Assembly: GCA_026119935.1 (NCBI GenBank)
Contig: JALRMH010000015.1
Span: forward strand, 1-64,000
Length of the DNA stretch: 64,000 nucleotides
Source: Endothia cerciana
Taxonomy: Eukaryota > Ascomycota > Sordariomycetes > Diaporthales > Cryphonectriaceae
Reading direction: 5' to 3'
The notes under the pieces are model-generated. The model saw nothing but the letters and a program-made list of their open reading frames with translations, did no database searches and was not told the origin of the DNA. Below are positions 23,489 through 34,920 of this stretch, piece after piece. The translations under genes and the position numbers were made by a program. Position 1 is the first letter of the stretch, and every line of letters begins with the position of its first letter.

Positions 23489-25190
23489 CTATCCGGTATT
23501 CGCCCGATCTGGAAATAAAATTTCATTGGCCATCTCCAGGACCCTTCTCTCGTCCTCTTCGATTCCATCATCCTCTTCCCAGGCCAACAGCCCCATCGCC
23601 CTCAAAGCCTCTTCCCCCCCCGCTTCGTTGACTTCCTGTACGCCGGGCCGTCCCAGGTGGCAAGTCTCGCCAATGTCTTGGCCCAGGTCGGGAGATGTAA
23701 AGTCTGGGCCGGGGAAGCCAAGGAGGAACGTTCTGCGCTGACGGGCGAGGAAGAGCGCATTGGCTTGGGTTAGCGGACAGATGGGGATGTAGAGGAATGT
23801 CGACGGTGAGGGTGGGTTGGTGACGTTCTGGGGGGTGCAAGGCGACTGGGGCGTGGGGAGGGGGTGGAAGCTGCAGTGGGGGTCGGCGTAGATCGCGTCT
23901 GGATGCCAGATCACGAAGTCTCCCGGTTTCAGGCGAGGCAAGGGGACGAGAGTCTGGTCGAGCTGGAGATGGGGATGGAGAATGGTGTTGATTTCCTGCG
24001 GGTGGCACGGCTGTGCCCCATGGATGACAGGGCTCTGTAATGCGTCCAAAGCCCAATTCGAGGGACTTAAAAACATCTCTGTGGTCTGACCCCTGATGCC
24101 CAGTGGCGTCTTGGGCGAGAAGAATGGCCTCAGCAACCAGTATGCCGTGGCAAGCTTCAGTGGTAGCGAACAAATGCGCATGGGCAGGTTCTCAGTCGGG
24201 TTGAGCGCCAATACTCCCTGGAACATTCGAAAAGCAATACACGCGCACTTGCTGTTGTAAAGGTCACTGTTGTTGTGCAGGCGGACGCTGCTATCCCACG
24301 GGTCGTAGTCCTCCCATTCGCCGGACCAAATGCTGTGGTATGTCCCATCCTTCGAGCGCCCACCATAACCTTCTGCTTTCCACCTCTCAACACTGCCGCC
24401 ATCCACTCGCGCACTGCTAGTCGATGCCAAGGATCCTGCTGGTCTGCAGCAACGTTCACACGTGATCCGGATGCGATCTGCATACGTGATGGGATGATTG
24501 GCTAAGGCTCTCGTCCTAGAATCACTGGCATGAACCCAGCAGCCACCCATGAGAGACTTCTGCGCCGCGAGCATGTTTGGATGGGCTCGAGCATTTAATT
24601 GGGCCAGGCTCCAGAAGAGCTCGTACAGCTCCGGATGTTCGGGTGGCGAGGCTTTAGTATGAGGGTTGTAGCGAAGGTACTCGTCCAGTTGCCCAGTCCA
24701 GGTCTCTGCCTCATCCTCAGAGACGACGTTGTGGATCACTGCTGCTCCTCTCGTTTTAAATTTCTCTAGGAACGGCTCCGCCCTGGTAGGAATACTGGTA
24801 CTCACATCTCGAGGTTAGCGTAGGTTTTCTAAAAGACAAGAACAACACACGCGCAAAAAGGAAAGAAAAAAAAGAAAAGAAAGAAAGAAAGGAAGAAGAA
24901 GAAAAAAAAAACCAAAAAACCCTCCGGCATTTCGTTCAGATATGGACAGGAGTAATATGCTTGGCTAAGAAAGGTTGTGGCGCGGGAGCATACCTGAGAT
25001 CCTTGAAGTCGATCGTGGGAATGATGCATGGGCCTGCCTCCTTCACAACTTTGACTTCCTCTCTAAGCTGATTTAGCAGTCGTTCCCAAGACCTTGTTAT
25101 AGCAGCCTCATTCCCCAAAACAAGATCCTCCTTGATTTTAGCAAACCTCCCGGGAAGGGACAATACCTCGTCTGCCGGCGGTGTGTTCAT
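23489..25190 (-). CDS. DUF1479 protein (2OG-Fe(II) oxygenase-like)
   Basis: Member of the DUF1479 family (bacterial YbiU relatives), which resembles 2-oxoglutarate/Fe(II) dioxygenases; substrate unknown. Model: exon 1 25190-24994, exon 2 24794-23489, 500 aa. Family landmarks are LPGRFAKIKEDLVLGNE near the N-terminus, FKTRGAAVIHNVVSEDEA, LYELFWSLAQLNARAHPN, and the putative metal-binding HPDAIYADPH. The 199-nt intron is long for this window because its 3' half is a T/C-rich tract, a purine run on the plus strand at about 24,860-24,910. The acceptor at 24795 was chosen because the upstream TTTTAG acceptor puts exon 2 out of frame. Start ATG 25190 is the first in frame; an additional upstream exon is possible because some relatives have longer N-termini. 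Confidence 0.75.
24851..24912. repeat. A/G-rich (GAAA-like) low-complexity tract inside an intron
   Basis: Purine-only stretch on the plus strand, pyrimidine-only in the sense of the DUF1479 gene. It accounts for the unusual intron length. Confidence 0.8.
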
Positions 25191-26402
25191 TGTTCTGAGT
25201 CCTTGGGCAGGAGGATTCTCGAAATCTATAGCAACATATGGAGTTGGCAACAACTTGAGTCCTCTGACTGCGGTGTCTCTAGATATCAATAATCTTTTCG
25301 CTGGGGTTCACTAGAGCGTACCTAGGTAGTCAGCGAACCCCTTTGGTGCTCACTAGTGGCGCCATTGCTTCCCCCAGCAGCCAGACGGACATTTTTGACA
25401 GCCCCTACCAATTTCATTCGCAAAAGACGCATGCAAGACAGTAGATATGTTAGAATTGAGCAGGCAGCCTGTGTGCCGTCGTCCTGTATGTGTCGAGGTC
25501 GTCCTAGAGCATGTGAAAGGATTGAGACCGCCTTGACCGGCTGCATCGCTAATGCTAGGGGAGGCGCACCGGAAGCCCAATGGGGTTCCTTGCATGCCTT
25601 CACGTCTATTCGAGGTGCCGCAGGCCGGGCCGTGATCCCGCACGCGAGAACTCTGAGAGGAGTGCCTTCAAGACGCCCAATTAAAGGGGCGACTGTCCAG
25701 TTGCGTGAGGCTGAACCTCTTGCATCGAGGCGACCGGACGAGCTCCCGACGGCCGCTGTACAATGCTGCAACAATTCGATAGAAAAAGACGCCAGGGGCG
25801 GAGTTCACGCCACAGTCCCCTGTAGCATGCACGCTATAGCAAGCCCGTATGTGACCTTATGCATGCATCATGTTATGAACCCCGATTCACTGGTCAAGAA
25901 CCCGTATTCGCCAGCCGTCCCTTTGCATGCCGTCCTGTCGTGTTGTAGTTCAAGGGGACAGTGCCACCTTCTAGATGCCTCTAAAGGTATTTGTTCCCTT
26001 CGGGCTGACGAGAATGCTCCTGACTGCCTGCTTCCCTCTGACAAAAAGACCGGGCATAAACGCCAAATCTATCTCGGTGTTATGCCTCTCCTGAGAATGT
26101 GAGGCCAAAAATCCGATTGGCGACCTGCGGCCACAGGCTCGGAAGCCGTCGACAGTGGTGGAAAAGCGTTCATGAGGGCAAATATGTCGCTCTTTGCCTT
26201 GGTGCTACGCTGACCAACCCTTGGCCATCAATGCAATTTTATCGCGGTCTGAAGAGTAACGTACAGAAATCAACCCTGTCCGACGATCGTATGACTTGTC
26301 GATCTGAACCCGATGCAGGGACGCGGGTTGCCCAGGGGCTCTCTTGCGAGCACAACGCCTGGGGGCCGTCGACACAGAGGCACTGCCGGCAGCTTACACA
26401 AG
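25191..26402. other. spacer with one long unassigned open frame
   Basis: Lies upstream of the DUF1479 gene. The plus strand is open from 25356 to 26102 (first ATG at 25431, 223 codons), but the translation lacks recognisable motifs, a signal peptide or conserved composition. It is Cys/Arg/Ala-rich and I do not call it a gene. Confidence 0.4.
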
Positions 26403-27339
26403 TCAAGCAGTTTTACCTCTTTTAGATCGGCGAAGAGCGGTAGCTCCGTCCATAAGTATGTCTTGTTTCCTCTTGGCAGGGGCAGTCTTCCTCGCTTTTG
26501 CCACCTTCTTGTTGACCGGTGTTGCTTCTCCCGTCCGCGGACGCGAGTCGACCTCGTTCATCAATACGTAGGCAACTCGTTCTACATCCACTGCCTTCAC
26601 GTGAAGCCGACTGGCCAGATCTTGTGAGCTCCTGTTGAGCTCTCTGTACTCGTTCGCGCTGTACTTGATAGGGTGCCGGTTTCCGGTGCAGCAAAGCCAG
26701 TAGAAGGCCTCATCCGCAAAGAAAATGACCTTTTCTGGATCGTGGACAGAGAGAAGGAGGGACGCCGTGGCTGGCCCGATCCCCTTGAGCTCCGTAAAGA
26801 TGTCGATGGCGGCTGAAGCGTCCGCCTTCTGCTGATATGTGTCTATGGCGCTCTTGACAGTGTCTTCGACGGTAGACCCGTCATTCGAGGACACAAGCTT
26901 CATCAAAGTTGGGCGAAACTTGCCATGTTTCCTGATTAGTCGTCAGCCTGTGCGCTGGTCTGTAGGCTTTAGGCAACGCCGGGAGGTCCCCGCGACAGCG
27001 AACACGGCGTTGTGAGGTGTATACATAGTAGACGCGTACAATTTCCACTCAACTAGAGTCTTTACATGTTCGAGTTGCATGGTCTGCCCCGATGCGTTCA
27101 GGGAGAACAGGGTCGGTGCATCCAGATACCGGTATCGGTCCAGCTCTGCAAGCGTCTTTTGGCCAGGCTTGGCTACCAGTTCATCAGCCCACTGTTCTCT
27201 GCTCCACATAATATGCGTGCGAGACCATACCACCCTTAGAGGCAGACGCTGTCTCTATGACCTGCTTGTATCGATCGAGTACATCTTCAAATTCCTCCAG
27301 GGTGATGCCCTCGGGGGTGGGAGCTGTCGTGGCGCCCAT
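26403..27339 (-). CDS. fungal helix-hairpin-helix domain protein, function unknown
   Basis: Conserved ascomycete hypothetical protein. I know the sequence type but no function. Three exons: 27339-27231, 27172-27040 and 26931-26403, giving 256 aa. Intron 1 is 58 nt (GTATGG donor, GCTGAT branch, TAG acceptor). Intron 2 has a GTACGC donor and joins WKL to KHGKFRPTLMKLVSSN, a segment I expect to be continuous in this family. A helix-hairpin-helix-like motif, ELKGIGPATASLLLSVHD, is followed by KVIFFADEAFYWLC. The arrangement recalls DNA-glycosylase-type HhH modules and suggests nucleic acid binding. The C-terminus is Lys/Arg-rich and probably nuclear. The first exon is needed to supply the conserved N-terminus (GITLEEFEDVLDRYKQVIE). 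Confidence 0.8.
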
Positions 27340-28054
27340 CCCTTGCTCACACCAGTGGGTGCCTGAGATGGATTAGGATGCTGAAATATATGCAGGCGAT
27401 GAGTGTTTGCAAGCTATGATCAAGTATGATGAAGCCCCAGGTGTGACTCAGTGTCCAGAGCAAGCAACATGCTGGAGGACAAATTCGAGGTTGGACTGTC
27501 GAAGAGTGGTTGATGCCGGGGGCGCCCGAAAAGGTATAGTCCCATCCGCAGGGCCTCAACCGATGTTCCGTGCATCAGCCTCAACGTCACCTCGTCTTCG
27601 CCGGCACGCCGAAGCAGCGCTCTAACCACGAACGGTTACAACCACCACAGCGGCGGCGGCGGCGGCGGCACAGCTTTAAGTAAGGTGCAACAACGGGGAG
27701 TTCGTCGTCGTCGACATATCCTGGGATCCCACAACTGCGTCTGACCGCGCACTATCCTCGAGATGGATGCGTACACAGAGGCATTGTGAGGGCACAATTC
27801 GTCTTCGTGAAGCATTGTTGTCTAATAGATCGCTCTAGCCTACAGGAGAGCTACATGTGTAGAGTCGACATCAGGGCGAAAGCGCGAGCACCCTTGTCGA
27901 CTTACAAATCTGTGGCCCCGAGGCAACTGGCTGGGTGTCTCTTCCCATGACAATCCGCTCGCTGTATATCACCTTTCGAAATTGCTATAAGTATGGAAGT
28001 TCTAGCTCTGTCCCTGATGTATCATGGGAACTTGCGCCCATGTCTCAAAAAACG
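27340..28054. other. intergenic spacer
   Basis: About 715 bp between the HhH gene and the HET pseudogene. Contains a short (GGC)n tract near 27651-27668. The missing C-terminal part of the HET pseudogene was looked for here and not found. Confidence 0.5.
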
Positions 28055-29450
28055 TCACAAACACTCTAAACATCGAACAACCTCGTGCAGGGAACTAACA
28101 TGGCTGATGAGAGGAAACCAGCCTGGCGGCTCGTCGCCCTCGGCCCGTACAAGGGAGGCATCTTTGCACTCGTGATAGATTCTGTCCGCGGTAAACTGCA
28201 GTACTCGCCTGGAGAGCAGCCACTCTTGCAGTGCCCAGCCCCTATACCTCCACCACGAGTGGTTGACGTTCCGATCCCGGCGTTGACCCGACCCGTCGCT
28301 CAGCTGGAGAACGAGATTCCCCTCCGCCGAGCCATCAAACGGGCAGATGTAGGGGATGCGACAGCTTCGAAGATTCCGGCCGTGGAGAAACCCGTCGCAG
28401 CAGGGCTTCGAAGCCGTCGAACGATCGTAAACGTTGCGTATTTGTATACATCGGCCATCTTCCCAGCTTCCTCGTCCCAAACCCTCTCGCAGTCTTAGAT
28501 AATGCAAAACGAATAGATCCAAATATAGTCGTATCCAAGCGCACGGGTAACCTTGATAGCGTCACAGAAATTCTCTGGCAAGGTTGTGAATAGAAGCTCA
28601 GTCCAGCAGCTAAGCGGAACATGTCATCCCCTGAGGCAAGGTGACCCATACGTATCCATTGGTATATTTACCATCTTCTCCCCGATCGTCTCAAGTGTCG
28701 TCTTTAGTATTTGGTTTCTCGGCAATATGCGTACCCCAGCAGTGGCTCAGGGCTGCATAAGGCACAGGTGCTATATGACGAGTGTGCTGCAGAACAATCC
28801 CCCTCCGGATATTAAGCTGCCGAGTAGGAGTAAAGTTATCATTGTTGATAGGGCATCCTTCGTTATTCTCTATGCAGTCGCTAATCAAGCCGCGCATCTG
28901 TGCTACCAACCTATCCGAGACGGGATTCTGCTCTATGGTTCGACGTAACCGCCGCCGTGTTGAGATTTGCTCACAGAGGGAAGGCATTATAGGCAACGAA
29001 CTGTCAACTGTGGCCAATATCTTCAATAGCCAAGCTCAGTCTATCCCCTTGGATCGGAAGACTTACCATCTATGTCCGAATGTACTGAGAAGAACAAGTT
29101 TTGCGTCCTTGATGCTTCACCGTACACAAGGTTTACAACTAACATGTACACCCCATTCTCCTCGGACTCCTGCTCGTCCTGGGTCTTGGCGATCTCCCAG
29201 CTCTCCAGGCGAAATCTTGTATTTTTATGTTGTGAAGTTGCACCGGCCTGGGAAGGCAGCTTTCCGTGACATCGAAGTATTCGCTAATGAGCTGTGCGAG
29301 CAGTCCGCGAGATTCGCAACCGCCACCCGCGTTCTCTGTGAGCTTGAACAGCCCTGGGTATATGTCCTGGATATCGAACGGGAGTGCAATTTCGTGATCG
29401 CGAACTCTGCTGTAGTCAATGACCAGACAAGAGCAGAGCTGGCAGGCCAT
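28055..29450 (-). pseudogene. decayed HET-domain gene
   Basis: Minus-strand relic of a heterokaryon-incompatibility (HET) protein, homologous along its length to the gene at 59068 (+). The conserved N-terminus (MACQLCSCLVIDY, then YFDVTES) starts at 29450. A frameshift follows in an A-run at about 29222-29227. The HET core YAALSHCWG is readable near 28735-28765. A second frameshift lies near 28703-28712, and the splice acceptor position near 28585 reads AA instead of AG. An in-frame stop (28495-28497) replaces the Gln expected after CII, and another frameshift lies near 28420-28430. The last readable block is RGWALQEWLLSRRVLQF with YHECKDASL. The C-terminal part seen in the paralogue (RAPSWSWAS) is missing. 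Intron positions match those of the paralogue, so the copy arose by DNA-level duplication. Confidence 0.85.
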
Positions 29451-31429
29451 GTCGTCGGGACAGGAGGCACGCAAAGAGCAGCCACAAACCGTCTTACTTC
29501 GAGGCCATACCCATCAGAAGGATAGGGAGAGAGATTCCCTTTCCCCCCATTTTCCCTTTTCTGCAGCGGATTCTCGAGCCTGTGACAGTTGCCCACCGCG
29601 CACCCTGCAGTCCCGGGGCTGAGACCATGGAGCCAAGAAGGCATGTTGGTGACCACGTAACTCAGAGGCAACCAGCGCTTGGTTGGCCGGTGTTGTATCG
29701 GCGCTTACCCGCCAGCTTTTGGATTCAGCCTATAGGTCGGCCTGCGCCTCCGTGACGTCCAACATTCTGGTCAATCCGTCTATTATCGTTAATCTGCTAT
29801 CTCCAGGCTATTGCCGTTGCCAATCACTTGTGCTCATGAACTCGGCCAGGTGGGACAAAAGGTACCCGGAGACCCTGGCGTGCCTGGCAAGGCCTACAAA
29901 GTGGATATCTTACATTCTGGCTTGAAAAGTGTTATCGTGCGGCTGAAACTGATCGATCATGGGTGAAAACGCTCCCTCACGCGGCGGCGTTGTGACTCAT
30001 CCAGCGAACCATCATAATTGGCATGTATAAGTAGTGGATTATACACGGGCGTGCCGCCGCAACTTTCCGAGTCATAGTGTAGTATTCAATAAATCGACTT
30101 CGCTGTGTAATGTCAACTACACCCACCTTCAGACGAGACGTGAAGATACATCATGCACAACTGAGAATCCAGGTCTTCCCTTGTCAAGACCTAGTCACGC
30201 CGAAGCGAGCCACGTTCTAGTTGACAGCCAGAACCCAACCAGGACGTCAGCCGCACCTTCATCATAGTCAAGACTCACCGCCATGGAACTGCATTAGTCC
30301 GAGCATGAATTTACAATGACGCACGGCTGCTGAGTGGACCATTGCTCGGCGTACTAGACGCGTTGGGGGCGAGCCTGTTGCCTCCCTAACAGCATAATGC
30401 GTAACGAAACAACGAGGGGGGCTATTAGAAGACAGTAGGAGAAGAGGCGACTGGTATGCCACGAGAAGAGACAACGATATAAGGAGGCAGGACAAGAAGG
30501 TAATAAGACGAGGTAACGGGGAGGAAAGGGTTGGTGAAGTCGGTGCGATCAATTGCGTCAGGTACCTGTGTTGTCTTACTCAGAAAAGAAAAAGGAAAGA
30601 AAGAAAAAAAACGAATGCAAAACTCAACTAGGCGACGGGAACAAACATGAGCATCAACATGGCTCTCGGTCTTTTCAGACCTATGAAATAAATACATTTC
30701 GGACTCTAGCTTCTGCCACAAAGAAAGAAGAAAAAAAAAAAATTTTATAAATAAGCCCACCCGATGTAGTGGTGTATATTGAGAGAAGATTCCGGGCTAT
30801 GCTTTTGAGATATCTCATACAGCTAGATAAGAGATAAACAATTTGTCTTCATTAGCTCACACTAGGGAGTCATTTGCGCGTATTACAAAAAACCGTCAAC
30901 CTCCTTATTTCAACCCCAGTCTTGATTTTACGTTAGAATGCCATGGCGAGGTTAGACCAAAGTCCTTCTAGTTTGTGATTGGATTATATAGCGACCACAG
31001 TCACGCTCGATCCAGGTTCTATACTTCATCACGTGGCATGTTGAGTATGGTCTCCGCTATTGCACAGAATATGCAATTTTCAACCTTTCAGGACTTGACC
31101 GCCGATATAACCTTCAGGCTTTAATCCTGGCTGTACGCAGCTGCGGACTAATATGCCTCAACCCTAGGGGCTGTGACTTAGAAATGGTCATAACGGCGAG
31201 CTTTTCGACCAGAGAGAGACGGAGGCTAGGCGGTATCGACTCATAGAGAAGATGGCGGGCTTCAAGATGTCAAGGTCTGGGATGAGGGCAAGGTGTCGAG
31301 AATCTTATTGAGGTGGAATCGTCCATGGCCCGAGAAGCAGACCCCTAGAAATCATTGTGGTGCTTAGCCGAAGAAGGTATACCTCGAGGGCGGCTATCCT
31401 GGCATAATGTATTCTATAGAGTTGGTGAT
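29451..31429. other. AT-richer spacer
   Basis: Nearly 2 kb with no supported gene. The part 30,550-31,150 is AT-rich with A-tracts (for example near 30590-30610 and 30728-30740). No transposon ends, tRNA or coding signal recognised. The 3' UTR of the esterase gene lies at the right end. Confidence 0.5.
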
Positions 31430-32485
31430 CTATTTCAAAGAGTGCCTCGAAAAGAACTGCACCAAATGCTGCTCCGTAAAATTGAACACCGCCCTGTGGT
31501 CCGGGCGTCCAGACTTATCCAGCCCCTCCGTCGTCGGCCACGAGTGTCCCAGGCCTTCCACACTCAGCGCCCTGACCTCGGCGCCATCGCCACCCGGGCC
31601 ACAGCCCCAGACCTCCTCCCACACGCCCGGGTGCACCTCCTCCACATGATCAGGCTGCGCGAGCTCACCGGGGTACCCGCCCTTCCCGCAGCCGTTGCGC
31701 TCCGCCCACTGCCGCCTCCACACCCTGACGTCCGGGAGGGCGCCCCAGCTGCCCTCGTCCGGCCGTCCGTAGAAGGGCGTGACGGTGTCCCTGGTACCGT
31801 GGACATGGAGCATAGGCACGGGCCTCGCGGTGCTGCAGCCGTGAGACGCGTACGTGCCCTTGTACAGGGCGGGGCTCACGGCGGCGAGGGCCGCGAAGGC
31901 CCGGGGCGCGTCCGGACGGCAGGCCAGGAGGGCCGTGAAACCGCCGCCGTTGGACTTGCCACAGGCGTAGACGCGCGACCCGTCGATTTTGTATGCACTC
32001 GAGACCTTCGCGAGGATGTCGTGAACGTACTGGATGTCATCGACAGTCTTGTTCTCGTAGGGGGCGCCTTTCCACGCAGGCCCCTTGCCCAGCTCCCGGT
32101 TTTCGACACCCTGGCCGTAGACCGTCAGGAAAGGCCTCCCGGCTATGCGGAGAGACGGGTCGGAGAGCTGGGTGATGCGCTGTTGTTTCTCGCTGTGGCC
32201 GCCAGCTGCATGACAGGTCAATAACTTGGAGGTAGGACGCAATCACACGCGCAAGGGGGCAGACTCGCCTCCGTGGAAGGACAGCACGAGAGGGTAGGAT
32301 TGGCTGTGCTCGTACGCATCGGGAACATTCAGGAGGAATGTGCGCCCAGTCTCCAGGACGAGGGGTATGTTCCCTGTCCGAGGCTTGACGTCGAGGTCAA
32401 CGTCGCTGATGGCGATCTGTGATGCCATGGTGAGACCGGTTACAAGCAGGGCGGACAGCAGACGTGCCACAGCGACCATCACCAT
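31430..32485 (-). CDS. secreted feruloyl-esterase / PHB-depolymerase-type hydrolase
   Basis: Alpha/beta hydrolase of the esterase_phb (CE1/LpqC) type; fungal members include feruloyl esterases that cut ferulate from plant xylan and pectin. Exons 32485-32269 and 32205-31430 give 330 aa with a signal peptide (MVMVAVARLLSALLVTGLTMAS). The 63-nt intron has a GC donor (GAG|GCGAGT) and a normal branch and acceptor (TTGACCTGTCATGCAG). The junction yields the family oxyanion-hole segment LSFHG|AGGHSEKQ. The nucleophile is in GKSNGGGF, the acid in LHVHGTRDTVTPF and the catalytic His in VEGLGHSWP. No cellulose-binding module is present. It could instead be an acetyl-xylan or polyester esterase. It sits next to an OPT transporter on the same strand, but 569 bp apart, so there is no evidence of coupling. 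Confidence 0.87.
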
Positions 32486-33054
32486 GGGGTTGAGCGTCGA
32501 TAGCTCTGCCTGCCGTGTTCTTTGTGTAATGAGACCAAGCTCACGATGAGGAAGGAGAGGTGTCCGCCCAGGAAGGAGGACTTGTTCGGAATTGGTTGGT
32601 GGGACAATTTGCAAATAGTGGTGTTGGGCCAAAAGATTGCCTCGGGGTTCCAGAGGTGCCAGAGCGCCGGGGCACGGAGGTATCACCGGACGCAACGGTG
32701 ATTAGCGTCACCATCCCGCGCAGATCATATGTATTCAGGGAAGCCCTCTCGAATGATAAGGTACGCGGAAGTGGCATGCTGCGAGTACTTATAATGATCA
32801 CTTTTAGGGTAGCCCGCAACAGTGTGGGCACCGGGGCAAGTTGAACGTCCATCAGGAAGACCTGCGAATCACGGTCCTGCTGAAACAAGCATCCGTTGTG
32901 TCATCAACGTTACGAGAGCGCGAATGTAGGAAAAAAAATGGCTCGACACATCCTACGCCAATCCCACCATGTCACACTTTATTTCTCATTCTTGCGCAAC
33001 ATCAAACTGCTTCGCGCGTCCCCCTATGTCATGATCTATCCAATCCACACGCGA
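32486..33054. other. intergenic, esterase 5' / OPT 3'
   Basis: About 570 bp holding the promoter of the esterase gene and the 3' end of the OPT gene. No further feature recognised. Confidence 0.5.
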
Positions 33055-34889
33055 TTAGAAGTGCCCGGGCCCCTTTCCAAAATACCCACCCTCCGGCACT
33101 GTCAGCCACGGTACCGAATTTGAATCGTCCGTGTTCGACCCAACGTTATTCCCCCACCAACTCAGCGTAGTCCCCGTATAGCTCAGCGCAAAGAAGATCA
33201 GGACCGTCGCCAGCGCCGTGCCGGTATCCATCGCCGCCTGCAGGAGGTAGTTATACCTCTTCCACCACAGGAACGCCCTCTTCCTGAGGTGGTAGTTGAA
33301 CAGGAACCCGAAGACGAACCACAGGCTGTACTGCGTCGTGTTGGCGGGCGGGATGTTCCCGGCCGCGTTGAAGAAGATGGGCACGTTGACGTAGCGGATC
33401 CAGGAGTTGGGGTAGCGCCGGTAGAGGAGGTAGACAGCCACGGTGACGACGGGCCCGATGAGGAAGAAGTAGGGCAGCGCCGAGTACACCTGGCCGGACT
33501 GGAACATGCGCTGCGGGCCGATGGTGCCCCAGATCAGGGAGGCGTTGTAGTAGACCTTGGCGCTGTTGCAGGTGAAGCGCTGTGTGTTTTCGGGGGAGCA
33601 GAGGTTGGGGATGTGGCCGATCATCCATCGAAGCACTGCGGAAAGGGTTGTCAGCGAGATCAGGAGATCAGGAGAAGGCCGGCGTGGGCGACGAGAAGGA
33701 CTGACCTCCAGTTTGAGCTGCGGTTGCAAGTACGGACGAGTAAATCTGTCCGACGAAGAGCACTCGCGGAGGAATCTTCATGTACTGCCCCATCTTCAAA
33801 TCCTGCGCGAAGTCCATGCCCTGCTCTGTGTCAGAACCCTATTGCGCAGCCTCAACTACTTTAGCCCTGGACCACTCACATGCTTTACTGAATTGTATCC
33901 ATAGCACTTGACCATCATGTTTGCAATAGGCTTTCCCGGCCAGGCATAGCCTGCAACCAGCTCGGTGATGATGTTGAGAAACCTGATACCGACGTCTCGT
34001 GGTCAGCATGCATGCCACCTTGAGCTCCGGCGGACGGGCTGGAGATTTTGCTGAGACTTACACTCTCTGGTTCGTGGTCCCCTCCAGGATGCCTTCCGGG
34101 ACCATCATCAACACGCCCAGGCCAAAGCACACCACGATGAACCCCCAGACCGGCAGCCCGGTATCCCAGTACCTGACGGTCATGATTCCGAGTCCCACCA
34201 CGATGGCTGTCAGCACACCGTACCACCAATCCGGCACCTCCTTGTACGACTTCATCAGCCTCTTGTGGATATCCTCGCCGCCATGCCTCGAGTTCTTGAA
34301 CTTGGCCCAGATCTCGCTGCCGTTATACAGATACGTGTGGATCACGATCGCCGTCACGGCCGCGAAGGACAGCCCGTACGTGAGGGAGTACGACATGGAG
34401 ATGTACATGGGCGAATAGCTCTCATACTTGCTCAGCACGAAGTCGAGGTTCTCGTCCACCACCTTCGAGACGTTGTACGACGCTCCGGTGTTGTCAAACG
34501 TACTCGAGGACAGCAGGGGCAGGTAGGCACTGTACCACACGTTCGAGTAGTACAGGATCGGCGACAGGAACAGGTAGAAAATTACGACCACCGCGAACGC
34601 GTTGCAGGTGATGTAGAACGGCGTCGTCAGCGGGTATCCGGCGTAGTTGATCTGCGTCCAGTCGAGGCTGATGGGGAGCAGGCCGAGGCCCGAGTCCATG
34701 CCGAAGATGGTGTTGACTTTCTGGTTGTGCGGTGCGATCCAGGTGACGAATGCGAACGTGCTTAGGCTCGTCCATATATCTGGTCTGCGTCAGAACTCTA
34801 CCGCGGAGGCTGGAGTACTTTATGCTAGAAGATTCTGAAGAGGCGAGATGGGGCACGTCTCAAGGGAAGAGGGAAAGAGAAAGAAAAAA

Positions 34890-34920
<31 letters not shown>

